Shown in pieces: positions 8,646 to 16,798 of a DNA stretch of 64,000 nt. Made by a program: the position numbers and the translations under genes. The notes under the pieces are model-generated. The model had not been told where the DNA came from. It saw only the letters and a program-made list of their open reading frames with translations, and ran no database searches. The stretch is from a virus. The stretch spans positions 62,001 through 126,000 of IMG/VR virus record IMGVR_UViG_3300006086_000006, one strand, 5' to 3'. The first letter of the stretch is position 1. Each line of letters starts with the position of its first letter.

Positions 8646-11600
8646 ATGTTTGATGATTTTATTTCAGAATCTGCTAAATCGCCTGAGAATACTGACTCTG
8701 GACGTTCCGTTATTAGCCAACAAATGATCCTTGTTGATATGGATCCTAAAGAAGAGGCTGTATTTAGAAAGAAATACATTCCTAACATTGGTACTTTTGT
8801 ACCTCTTGCCGACGATATTGCTGATGTATCCGCAAGACTTACAGCTTATTTGTGTTTTCTACGCTATTGTTTGGTACAGTCGTATCGTTTAGATTCTTTG
8901 GATAAAGATGCCAGACGCGCAGTGTTAAATGCAGAAGCGGACCGCATTCTCAATAATCTGACAAACGTGGCGGTAGTTAAAACAGGGGCTAAAGATTATT
9001 TAACTAATTTGGCTTCTGGCAGTAATCACGTAATATCACCTAGTACCAGATTCAAGGGTGGATATGATGTTTCATATCTTGGTAATATTACAGCCTCGGA
9101 TGCTTCTGACACATCGTTCCCTACATGTATTTTTTATTACAATGAAAATCAGATTACTACTTATTCTCCAATCGGTGTAGATATAGATAGTGATTACAAG
9201 ACAAAGAAGTTGGAGCAATATAGTACACCATTAAGTTTGGCAGCCATAGCGACAGGTGAAGCTATCATCACAGCATTGTTCGGTAGCGGTGAAGCTCTAT
9301 CCATGAGTTCCGCACATAAGCGCTTGAACAATAACTTGCTTCTTACGTTCAATTTTGAATCACTGAATGACATTTTCTTTGAGAAGTCTGGTATTATTTT
9401 AGATGTTGAGTTTATGAAAAACATAAACCCACAATCAATACGGTCATTCGGTGATAGTTTCTCTATTACACCTATCCGTACTCCAAATGCTCGTCTATTA
9501 AACTCAAATCGTCCTTCTGATGATGGAAGTTTTGACGCTAGTAAGAACTTGACTACTGAAGGTCTTGCGTTACAACAAGTATTATCCTTCTCGTTCACAC
9601 TATCTATTCCTGAAGATGATGTGCGCTTTATCACACAGAGTCCTAAAACAGAAAAAGTATCGCTACTTGCTTTACATAACTGGATCACTCTATGGAGTCG
9701 CCGATTTGTTCGACCCAAAGGTGGACGTATTAAAGGTGGACCAGTTAAACGTAATGAAATGCCTTCATTTATATTACCTATTTCTAAAACAACTCAGGTT
9801 ACAGAAACTAGAAAGAAGAATGGTTACGCAGTAGAACGCGGTAAAGGTGATGATAACAACATCTACATAGGTTCTAATGGTGGCTTGCACTATGGATTAC
9901 CCTCAGATCAACGTGCAGATATCGCAGATAACTTAAACGGTTACGACGCTACTATGGAATCGTATATCGACTTTTGTTTCTCGCACAATATACCACTGCA
10001 ATCGACAGTATCTCTACCTAATCAAACTTTATTAGCAATAGGTGAAGGTAATAATGCTAATGAGAAGTACGGAGAGATTCAAAAATCTGTACGTGGTTAT
10101 AGCGGTAAGATTCTGTCTTATGATTGGGATTACAACGTAGTTATTACAGCAAACATTGCCGATCCAAGTAATATGGTTGCTGATAGAATCATCGGTGCGG
10201 CAAAGCTTGATACAATGACATTGGCGGATTATCTAGGTTATAACTTCGCCGATTCTGGTAAGCCTGCTATCAAGAAAACATTTGCAGATAGCATGGCATT
10301 AATGTTGAATTTGCCTATCGACAATGATACAACTCCAGCTAAGGTTATTGGTCGTACAGATTATATCGACCAAGAAGGGGGTCCTGTTTCAAGATTGTTG
10401 AAGTTTCATACAGCATTATACCAAGCTAATATTGTTCGTTCTCCTGCAGAATTGTGTAAGGCAGCCGCATCTGAACTTGGCATTACAGCTATGGAATCTG
10501 CACCTTTCATGCAGAAAGATATTTATGCTTCATTGATTTCAAATGATTTGATTGTGCATGATACTTATCCTAATATTATGGCAGCTTTGTTAGCACAAGT
10601 TGCTCGTCATTGTATGGGTGGTAATACATTCATTCGTATGCTTGAATCGGAGCACGAAGGTACATCTTTCGCAGATTTGCGTGATATGGTACCCGAGCAT
10701 GAACACTACTTTAAACCTGATGTTAGTCCTATGGTTGATTTTGGTCACCTATATAACTACATCGGTGGTATGATGTTTAAGTTAGCATGTGAGGACATAC
10801 TTAAAGTTCCACATAAGACATTGTTTGGCAGTATACCAAATGATAAGTCGAGCTATGAAGCAGTATCTCGTTTCTTATTACCACAAGCTGTTATGTTTGC
10901 TAAGTATGTACCAACAGGCGAAAAGATTTTAGAAGCTGCTGAAATAGTTGCTGATACCAATAAGCCGGACACTTCTATAACTGAACAAGACATTAAAGTG
11001 TCTGGTAGTATCGCAGGTGCTCAGTTGTTTCCACACCAAGTAACTACTCACCAGAGTTTGCGTAAACGTCCTGCGTTTGCGGTTCTTGATATCGGCGCTG
11101 GTGGTGGTAAAACTACTCTTGGTGTTACTGACATTGCTGCAATGACTACAGAGCTTGCAGAGTTGGGTGAACGTGTCAAACCACTAATCATTTGTCCCGA
11201 CGGCTTAGTTCGTAACTGGGTAGATGATATGAAGATACACACTGGTACTAATTGGAACATGATTCCTATTACTACCAAGACTATAGACCGTTGGGGTTAC
11301 GACAAGTTAGAAGAACTTATTACAAATGCACCTGTGAATACAGTATGTGTAATTGGTTACAATATGTTGACTGCACGTTCTGAAAACATCGTGTTCGGCA
11401 GTACCCAAGTACGTGTATCGAATAATTTGGAGTTTATCAAGCGTTTTGGTTTCGATTACATCTGTATTGATGAATCTCATAAGTTGGCTAACAAGTCTTC
11501 ACAACGTCACCGTGCAGTTAAGCAACTTACTACTTGGAGTGGTATCAAGTATTTCCGATTAGCCACAGGTACGTTGATTCACGGACGTATTAATGACATT

Positions 11601-14399
11601 ATCGGTCAAGCTAGTCTGTATAACGGTCATATCTTCCGCGAAGATGATGTTTTGTCTGCGAAAGAGAATGAAGTAGTTGTTAACGGTGAAGCTATTCCTC
11701 TTTGGAAAGTTGACACACCATCACGCGCTCGTGCTAAGCTGTCTCGTTACGCAAGTGTTATTACGATGAAGAAAAAGAACTGGGCATTTATGTTGCCTCG
11801 CCCTATAGAAAACTTCTATCCAATTCCACTTGTCCCAGATATGCGTCCAGGTAATGGTGTTACTGAAGAAGAAGTTAAGTTGGGTGAATTACACCGACAA
11901 TTATACGATACTGTGTTGTATGACAGTATTGAAAAGTTGGAAGCGCTAGTCAAGTCAGCTAAGAAACGTAAAGAAGATGCTGACGAAGATGACGAAGACG
12001 AAAATGATGGTGAGACTGATGGTGAGAATGGAGATGATACCGGTGATCTTGATACGGAAGATGAGGACCTATCTGGATTAAGCTCTGCCGATTTAAAACC
12101 GTTCATCGCCCGCTTAGAGCGTTTGATTACAAATCCAATGGCAGACCCCTTAGCACCATCCATCTTCGGACTTGCTGGTATCAAGCACTATAACAGTTCT
12201 GTAGCTAGTTTTGTTGCGCGGCATATTAATAAACACTTTAATGTGCCTGATTGGTCACGAGATACAAACTACAAAGAGGATGCTTTAGTACAACATAAAG
12301 GTATCCAATTCTTGGCTAAGAAAGTGGATAAAGGTGTTGCTAAAGTTAATTTGCCTGAAAGCACTGTAGGTATTGAACCACAAAACAATCCAGATTATTG
12401 GAGAGAAGAGCCACAAGGTAAGATTATTATATTTTGTCGCTACACTAATAGTGTTGGTGGTATATATGATGCCTTGTCACCTGATCTGCAAAAGATTGCG
12501 GTAAAGTTCACGGGACAAGAAGACGATAAGTGGGCCAACTTAGATGCGTTTAAAGCTGACCCTAAAGTCCAAATTCTTATTGCGAATGAGATGGGTATTT
12601 CAGAAGGTCACAACTTGCAAATGGCAAGTCGTATTATTCGTGTAGAAAGCCCTTGGAACCCAGGTGATCTTGACCAATCCGCTTCTCGTATATTCCGCCC
12701 TGATCCAGCTGCTGCGAAAGCAATGGTTGAAAGCGGTAAAGCGGGTAGTTTGTATCGCGAGGTTATTTTCTTAGATTGGATACTGTGTGATGGTACTTTG
12801 CATATTCAGAAACAAGCGCGTTTGATTGCTAAGGTATTCAACAAAGCGCGTTTCGATGAAGCTGAGAATCCTCTGTATAAAGATGCTTTAGATCATTACC
12901 AGTTGGATGAAGTTCCAATGAGTTTGGAGATATTGCGCAGTCGCAGTACGTTAGAACAGTATAGCACTTACGTTAATGCTTATGGTGCATTAAATGGTGT
13001 GATGCACAAAGAGTTTAAGGAAATGCGTGATACGATGGAACCTAGAATGCGTGATATACCTGTAACACCTGCAGTTGCTGGCAGTGCTAAGGTGAACACA
13101 CCATTCGTTAGTAACCAAAAACCTGATGATTCAGAAGGTTTAGGTTTATTGTCATTGCGTCAATTATTGCGTCATGCTGATATTATTAAAGATCCTACTA
13201 CGTTGATTGGTTCGCCAATACTATCTGATTTAGGTAAAGGTCGCATAGCTAAGTTGAATTACCGTTATCGCTATAAAGCCAAGTTAGATGATGAAGGTCA
13301 GCCTATTAAAGACGCTAAAGGTAAAGTCGTAACAGAATTAGATTTAGATGCCTTTGGTAATAGGCAGTTAGATGATCGTAATCCAGTTTCAAGTGTTACT
13401 ATAAAACTTGTTGATGGTAACGTCATTAGTATTAATGATCCTGGTTTGTTATTTTCACCTCAAACATTAAATGCTAAAACTGCTAAGCAATTCCAAGTAG
13501 ATAGTCTAGCAGTTACAGAAGCACAGCAACGTAAGTTAGATCGTGAAGCTGAAAAAGAACGTAATGCAAAAGAAGCATTGGAAGAGAAAGAGTTGATCGA
13601 AGAAGCTAAGCGTCGCCGTAAGGAGCGCAAAGACTTAGATGAACGCCACTCTGCCTATGAAGATGGACAAAAGCGCAAGAAGAATATAGAAGCAGGTAAA
13701 CCGATTAATGATGGTGTTAAGCGTATGCCTAAACTTCCTAAGACAGTACCTGATACTTCAGCAATGTCTATTAGCATTCATCCTGCATATTTCCAAGGCT
13801 TCCTGACACTGGAAGTGTTATCTGATGATGAAGATGCTCCAGCATTAACAAAGTTTGGATTTAAACACACTGGTCCATACGTTTATGTTCGTGCAACCAA
13901 GTACGCCCAGTATGAGAAGATACTAGACTACATTGATGCTAATTTTAAGTATTCGGATGTAAGTGCTAAACGGTTAGAGTTGATTCAAGAGGCGTTTGAA
14001 ACCGGCGGTAAAGAAATCTACCGTTTGGAATTAGCACCACAGTCTTCTTTACCACACTTCTTCTCTGTACGTAAACAAAAAGTGACCGTGCGTAATGAGA
14101 TTCGTCCATATCCGATTATACTGCCCGATGAGTTGCAAATTGCTGTTGATTTAGCTACATGCCCAGTAATTAAAAAGCATATAGGTAAATCAATTCCAGG
14201 CGCAGCAACAAAGTGGACATTATCTGATGGACATGAGCTTTATTTTGCACACGATAAAACTGCAATGCGGGATAAGATAAAAGAATTAGAAGCTGCTGGA
14301 TTCACGATTGAAAACCGTGAAGATACTTTGGCTGAGATTACTGCTATCAAGTTCCGTGCACCTAAATCCACTAAACAACCTACTGCTACCAAGAAGTAG
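8646..14399 (+). CDS. Giant Snf2-like (SF2) DNA helicase / translocase
   Basis: 1917 residues. The ATPase core lies in the middle. Walker A GAGGGKT has its Lys at ~822. Motif II is DESH at ~942-945. The second RecA domain follows, with its GISEGHNLQ segment and motif VI QSASRIFRP, where the arginine is at ~1348. This order and the DESH box fit Snf2/Rad54-like helicases. About 800 N-terminal residues and 550 C-terminal residues have no recognised domain. An acidic run at ~1111-1143 (D/E-rich) lies inside the helicase core between the two lobes, and ~1630-1680 is a charged coil. Its role could be DNA remodelling in replication or, as with some large phage helicases, delivery with the genome. 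The gene ends in TAG. Confidence 0.85.
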   Translation: MFDDFISESAKSPENTDSGRSVISQQMILVDMDPKEEAVFRKKYIPNIGTFVPLADDIADVSARLTAYLCFLRYCLVQSYRLDSLDKDARRAVLNAEADRILNNLTNVAVVKTGAKDYLTNLASGSNHVISPSTRFKGGYDVSYLGNITASDASDTSFPTCIFYYNENQITTYSPIGVDIDSDYKTKKLEQYSTPLSLAAIATGEAIITALFGSGEALSMSSAHKRLNNNLLLTFNFESLNDIFFEKSGIILDVEFMKNINPQSIRSFGDSFSITPIRTPNARLLNSNRPSDDGSFDASKNLTTEGLALQQVLSFSFTLSIPEDDVRFITQSPKTEKVSLLALHNWITLWSRRFVRPKGGRIKGGPVKRNEMPSFILPISKTTQVTETRKKNGYAVERGKGDDNNIYIGSNGGLHYGLPSDQRADIADNLNGYDATMESYIDFCFSHNIPLQSTVSLPNQTLLAIGEGNNANEKYGEIQKSVRGYSGKILSYDWDYNVVITANIADPSNMVADRIIGAAKLDTMTLADYLGYNFADSGKPAIKKTFADSMALMLNLPIDNDTTPAKVIGRTDYIDQEGGPVSRLLKFHTALYQANIVRSPAELCKAAASELGITAMESAPFMQKDIYASLISNDLIVHDTYPNIMAALLAQVARHCMGGNTFIRMLESEHEGTSFADLRDMVPEHEHYFKPDVSPMVDFGHLYNYIGGMMFKLACEDILKVPHKTLFGSIPNDKSSYEAVSRFLLPQAVMFAKYVPTGEKILEAAEIVADTNKPDTSITEQDIKVSGSIAGAQLFPHQVTTHQSLRKRPAFAVLDIGAGGGKTTLGVTDIAAMTTELAELGERVKPLIICPDGLVRNWVDDMKIHTGTNWNMIPITTKTIDRWGYDKLEELITNAPVNTVCVIGYNMLTARSENIVFGSTQVRVSNNLEFIKRFGFDYICIDESHKLANKSSQRHRAVKQLTTWSGIKYFRLATGTLIHGRINDIIGQASLYNGHIFREDDVLSAKENEVVVNGEAIPLWKVDTPSRARAKLSRYASVITMKKKNWAFMLPRPIENFYPIPLVPDMRPGNGVTEEEVKLGELHRQLYDTVLYDSIEKLEALVKSAKKRKEDADEDDEDENDGETDGENGDDTGDLDTEDEDLSGLSSADLKPFIARLERLITNPMADPLAPSIFGLAGIKHYNSSVASFVARHINKHFNVPDWSRDTNYKEDALVQHKGIQFLAKKVDKGVAKVNLPESTVGIEPQNNPDYWREEPQGKIIIFCRYTNSVGGIYDALSPDLQKIAVKFTGQEDDKWANLDAFKADPKVQILIANEMGISEGHNLQMASRIIRVESPWNPGDLDQSASRIFRPDPAAAKAMVESGKAGSLYREVIFLDWILCDGTLHIQKQARLIAKVFNKARFDEAENPLYKDALDHYQLDEVPMSLEILRSRSTLEQYSTYVNAYGALNGVMHKEFKEMRDTMEPRMRDIPVTPAVAGSAKVNTPFVSNQKPDDSEGLGLLSLRQLLRHADIIKDPTTLIGSPILSDLGKGRIAKLNYRYRYKAKLDDEGQPIKDAKGKVVTELDLDAFGNRQLDDRNPVSSVTIKLVDGNVISINDPGLLFSPQTLNAKTAKQFQVDSLAVTEAQQRKLDREAEKERNAKEALEEKELIEEAKRRRKERKDLDERHSAYEDGQKRKKNIEAGKPINDGVKRMPKLPKTVPDTSAMSISIHPAYFQGFLTLEVLSDDEDAPALTKFGFKHTGPYVYVRATKYAQYEKILDYIDANFKYSDVSAKRLELIQEAFETGGKEIYRLELAPQSSLPHFFSVRKQKVTVRNEIRPYPIILPDELQIAVDLATCPVIKKHIGKSIPGAATKWTLSDGHELYFAHDKTAMRDKIKELEAAGFTIENREDTLAEITAIKFRAPKSTKQPTATKK

Positions 14400-14415
14400 T
14401 TGAGAGGTATATTAT

Positions 14416-15072
14416 ATGTTACTCGTCATAACTGGCGCCTCCTTCACAGGCAAGCGAACACTAGCAACTAAGATCGTGGAAAAGTTGCCAGATGTTGTGT
14501 TATTAGATATAGATACAACATGTGTTACGGAGCGCACTGGTTATCGTCAGGTAGATGGTGATGTATTCTCAGAAAATGCGGATGATTACATAATGTTCCC
14601 GTCTGATGATGGAAATAAATATGGAATATCAAAGAAGCATTTAGATATTGAGTGCCAAGACGCTACAAAGGTTGTTGTCATAGTGTGTCGGTATAATGAT
14701 GCACTTATATTATCCAGATACGCACCACGTTTAAATATATCGAGCGTGTGTGCGTATCTTCATTGCAGACAATCTGAGCTATTACAAAGATTGTGTGATT
14801 CCAATGCGCCTGCTTCTCAATGCTACATGCAAGTGCAGAGTATTTATAGAAATCACAATTTGGATTATCTTAAGCTAGAAAATCTTAGCATTAATTCAAA
14901 TGGATTTACCTCAGTATTGCGCATTAATTCCGGCGCTTCACCAATAGAATTTTATACTAGTATGATTATAGATCCTTTAATGGCTATAATCGAATCATTC
15001 TCTGTATACAAAAACATGCGCAAGCTATGCAATGTGCAACACACTTTAGGAGTCACAAACTATGCAAATTAA
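14416..15072 (+). CDS. P-loop kinase, guanylate-kinase-like
   Basis: 218 residues. The N-terminal strand is followed by a P-loop G7-ASFT-GKR (residues 7-14). A segment 'DDYIMFPSDDGNKYGISKKHLD' is spaced as in the GMP-binding region of guanylate kinases, and 'VVVIVCRYND' and 'VCAYLHC' look like core strands. Guanylate kinases have about 200 residues, so the size fits. It would make GDP or dGDP from GMP or dGMP for nucleotide supply. Another nucleoside-monophosphate kinase remains possible. It overlaps the next gene by 11 nt. Confidence 0.6.
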   Translation: MLLVITGASFTGKRTLATKIVEKLPDVVLLDIDTTCVTERTGYRQVDGDVFSENADDYIMFPSDDGNKYGISKKHLDIECQDATKVVVIVCRYNDALILSRYAPRLNISSVCAYLHCRQSELLQRLCDSNAPASQCYMQVQSIYRNHNLDYLKLENLSINSNGFTSVLRINSGASPIEFYTSMIIDPLMAIIESFSVYKNMRKLCNVQHTLGVTNYAN

Positions 15073-15520
15073 ATCAGAGCACCTGTTGCGTCAACAATTG
15101 GTCCTAAAGTTTTTGAATTACTATAAAGGTAAGTTGGATGGTATTTGGGGCCCTACCTCTATAGCTGCTAAAAAAGCATTTGAAAGCACCAGAGATTTTG
15201 CACCCGCATATCCAAATAATGGACTACCATTTGGTGATAAAGATGTATTGCCTAAAGGTATGAGTTACGAATTACCCTCACGTCTAATTACCTGTGTCAA
15301 TCTGTCTGAAACGGTTATCGCAGAGTTGTCTGGTATTAAACCTGTCGAGCCTGTTAAAGTTGCCGCAGTAGAATTACCTGTTATACAGGCACCAGTTGTT
15401 CCTAATGTGATTGAATCTCCTCCAACAGTAGAAACAGAAGCAGCTTCTTCACAAGAAGTTACGAATGTTCAACAAAACAATAACCCAAATCGTAATAATC
15501 CACAAAGACGCGATAGGTAA
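15062..15520 (+). CDS. Peptidoglycan-binding-domain-like protein
   Basis: 152 residues. Residues ~8-45 (LVLKFLNYYKGKLDGIWGPTSIAAKKAFE) match the PG_binding_1 pattern, a three-helix cell-wall-binding fold with the signature G-x-DGIWGPxT. No hydrolase domain follows. The second half is a Pro/Val/Glu-rich linker ending in an Asn/Arg tail. It could help an endolysin or virion protein attach to the cell wall, or be reused as a protein-protein module. It has no signal peptide. Confidence 0.65.
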   Translation: MQIKSEHLLRQQLVLKFLNYYKGKLDGIWGPTSIAAKKAFESTRDFAPAYPNNGLPFGDKDVLPKGMSYELPSRLITCVNLSETVIAELSGIKPVEPVKVAAVELPVIQAPVVPNVIESPPTVETEAASSQEVTNVQQNNNPNRNNPQRRDR

Positions 15521-15523
15521 TAT

Positions 15524-16303
15524 ATGCAAAACGTAGATATTTCATTCGCGTATTTTGACAGTGGTCCGTACGGTGCGGCTTATCTATTTGCATATCCTGA
15601 AAGCGATTTCCGTCCAGGTGAATCGACTACAGATATTCTAAGTGCTTTTGGATTCGGCAGTGGTGCATTCACTACAGACTTTGCTAGAAGTTATCCTATT
15701 TGGATTAAAGACATGAGTTTTTATGATCTTCCAAGTATTGATAACTTACTAACCAAATATGTGGATTTATCTCCACAAGATCGCAGCGCTAAGATAATAA
15801 AGGAATATGTTGACGAGCTTTATGCTATCATTCGTCCATACTATGAACACAAATATTGCCCAGAGCGCGCACAATTCAAACGAGCTATTCGCCAACTTTG
15901 TAAGATTATTAAATGCGATATAACAGAGGCAGTTGCGGATAACATTGTTCAAAATATTCTATATGAGGATGTTGATGGTAATAGAATTGTGCCTCAGTTT
16001 TCTAATGGTTATGCTCAGGCAGATACGTGCTGCGTTACTGGTGTAGATCGTTACGGTAAGTTTTATATTCAAATAGGTATGACCGACTTTAATGTGTTGA
16101 AGAAAGTTCCTGGTTATGTACATAGTAATGTATTCGCAGCTAATTCTCCTGCGTGGAAGTATGCTTGTCAATCCGGTTCGGCTGCTCATGTATTTAAGAC
16201 GTTATGGACCATGAACACTTTACAATATTCTGCTAACCATGACGATACTTATTTAAAAACATTATCTGATCGTGTTCGTGTTATATATCCTTATATTTAC
16301 TAA
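15524..16303 (+). CDS. Hypothetical protein
   Basis: 259 residues, 3 nt after the previous stop. The N-terminal ~60 residues are Gly/Phe/Tyr-rich and the middle is helical with many Tyr, Lys and Cys. I recognise no domain. It is the last gene before a structured spacer and terminator, so it ends a transcription unit with the preceding kinase and PG-binding genes. Confidence 0.5.
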   Translation: MQNVDISFAYFDSGPYGAAYLFAYPESDFRPGESTTDILSAFGFGSGAFTTDFARSYPIWIKDMSFYDLPSIDNLLTKYVDLSPQDRSAKIIKEYVDELYAIIRPYYEHKYCPERAQFKRAIRQLCKIIKCDITEAVADNIVQNILYEDVDGNRIVPQFSNGYAQADTCCVTGVDRYGKFYIQIGMTDFNVLKKVPGYVHSNVFAANSPAWKYACQSGSAAHVFKTLWTMNTLQYSANHDDTYLKTLSDRVRVIYPYIY

Positions 16304-16311
16304 TTTGAACT

Positions 16312-16380
16312 ATCAACGTAGAGGACTTTAGAGAGATACCCTACTTATCTCTCCTCTGTCCATTTAATTTCACCGTTGAT
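16312..16380 (+). ncRNA. Structured 5'/3' untranslated RNA, multi-stem
   Basis: An outer 7-bp stem (ATCAACG 16312-16318 with CGTTGAT 16374-16380) encloses an 8-bp hairpin (GAGAGATA ~16331-16338 with TATCTCTC ~16346-16353). It has no T run of its own and directly precedes a terminator. It could be an RNA-processing or stability element; the function is not known. Confidence 0.45.
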
Positions 16381-16388
16381 GGACACTT

Positions 16389-16424
16389 GACTCGCCGCAT
16401 TTCACCGTGCGGTGGGTCCTTTTT
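16389..16424 (+). terminator. Rho-independent terminator
   Basis: An 11-bp GC-rich stem with two wobble pairs (16389-16399 with 16408-16418), 8-nt loop, then CTTTTT. It ends the 8.2-16.3 kb unit. It stands only 14 nt before the ATG of the next gene, whose ribosome site lies in that gap. Confidence 0.75.
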
Positions 16425-16437
16425 CTTGGAGATTACT

Positions 16438-16710
16438 ATGGTAGAAATAACATCCGATAATTTTGAAAGTGAAGTATTGAACGGAACTAAGACTGTTGTT
16501 CTTTTCACTTTACCTACAAGTGGTCATGGTAAGATAATGTCAGAACGTGTTGCCACATTACCTGTTAGAAACTTTATTGTTAATGCTGCTGCATGTAAGG
16601 AAGTGTGTGCTAAATTCGGCATTAACAAGATTCCAACTACTGTTGTATTTGTAGACAATGCTCCTGCTTTAGTTCGATTTGGACTTGCGGTAGAATCAGA
16701 ATTAGTGTGA
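16438..16710 (+). CDS. Thioredoxin-fold protein lacking the CxxC active site
   Basis: 90 residues. The ATG at 16438 has TTGGAG just upstream and follows the terminator. The pattern is that of a short thioredoxin: strand TVVLFTLP at 19-26, then the active-site loop, then 'INKIPTTVVF' with the conserved cis-Pro at 66 and the following strand. Where thioredoxins have WCxxC it reads TSGHGK, so it cannot be a dithiol oxidoreductase through that site. The two Cys at 53 and 57 belong to a later helix. It is flanked by terminators on both sides. It may be a structural accessory such as the thioredoxin subunit of T7 polymerase, and it does sit just before the polymerase gene; this is inference. Confidence 0.65.
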   Translation: MVEITSDNFESEVLNGTKTVVLFTLPTSGHGKIMSERVATLPVRNFIVNAAACKEVCAKFGINKIPTTVVFVDNAPALVRFGLAVESELV

Positions 16711-16712
16711 CC

Positions 16713-16738
16713 AAAATGCTGCCTTGTGCAGCATTTTT
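16713..16738 (+). terminator. Rho-independent terminator
   Basis: 10-bp stem (16713-16722 with 16728-16737, AAAATGCTGC/GCAGCATTTT), 5-nt loop and T run, 2 nt after the TGA of the thioredoxin-like gene. Confidence 0.85.
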
Positions 16739-16798
16739 CGTTTACGAATACTGTAAATAGTTAGCCTATACTTATATAATTTTGTGGATAATTATATT

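Noticed and set aside
11816-12184. Minus-strand gene opposite the helicase acidic tract
   Set aside because: Ser-rich antisense of D/E codons, no ribosome site, lies within the helicase core.
16741-16798. Sigma-70-type promoter before the polymerase gene
   Set aside because: TATATAAT-like sequence is present, but no matching -35 element at a suitable distance; the region is AT-rich, so the match may be chance.
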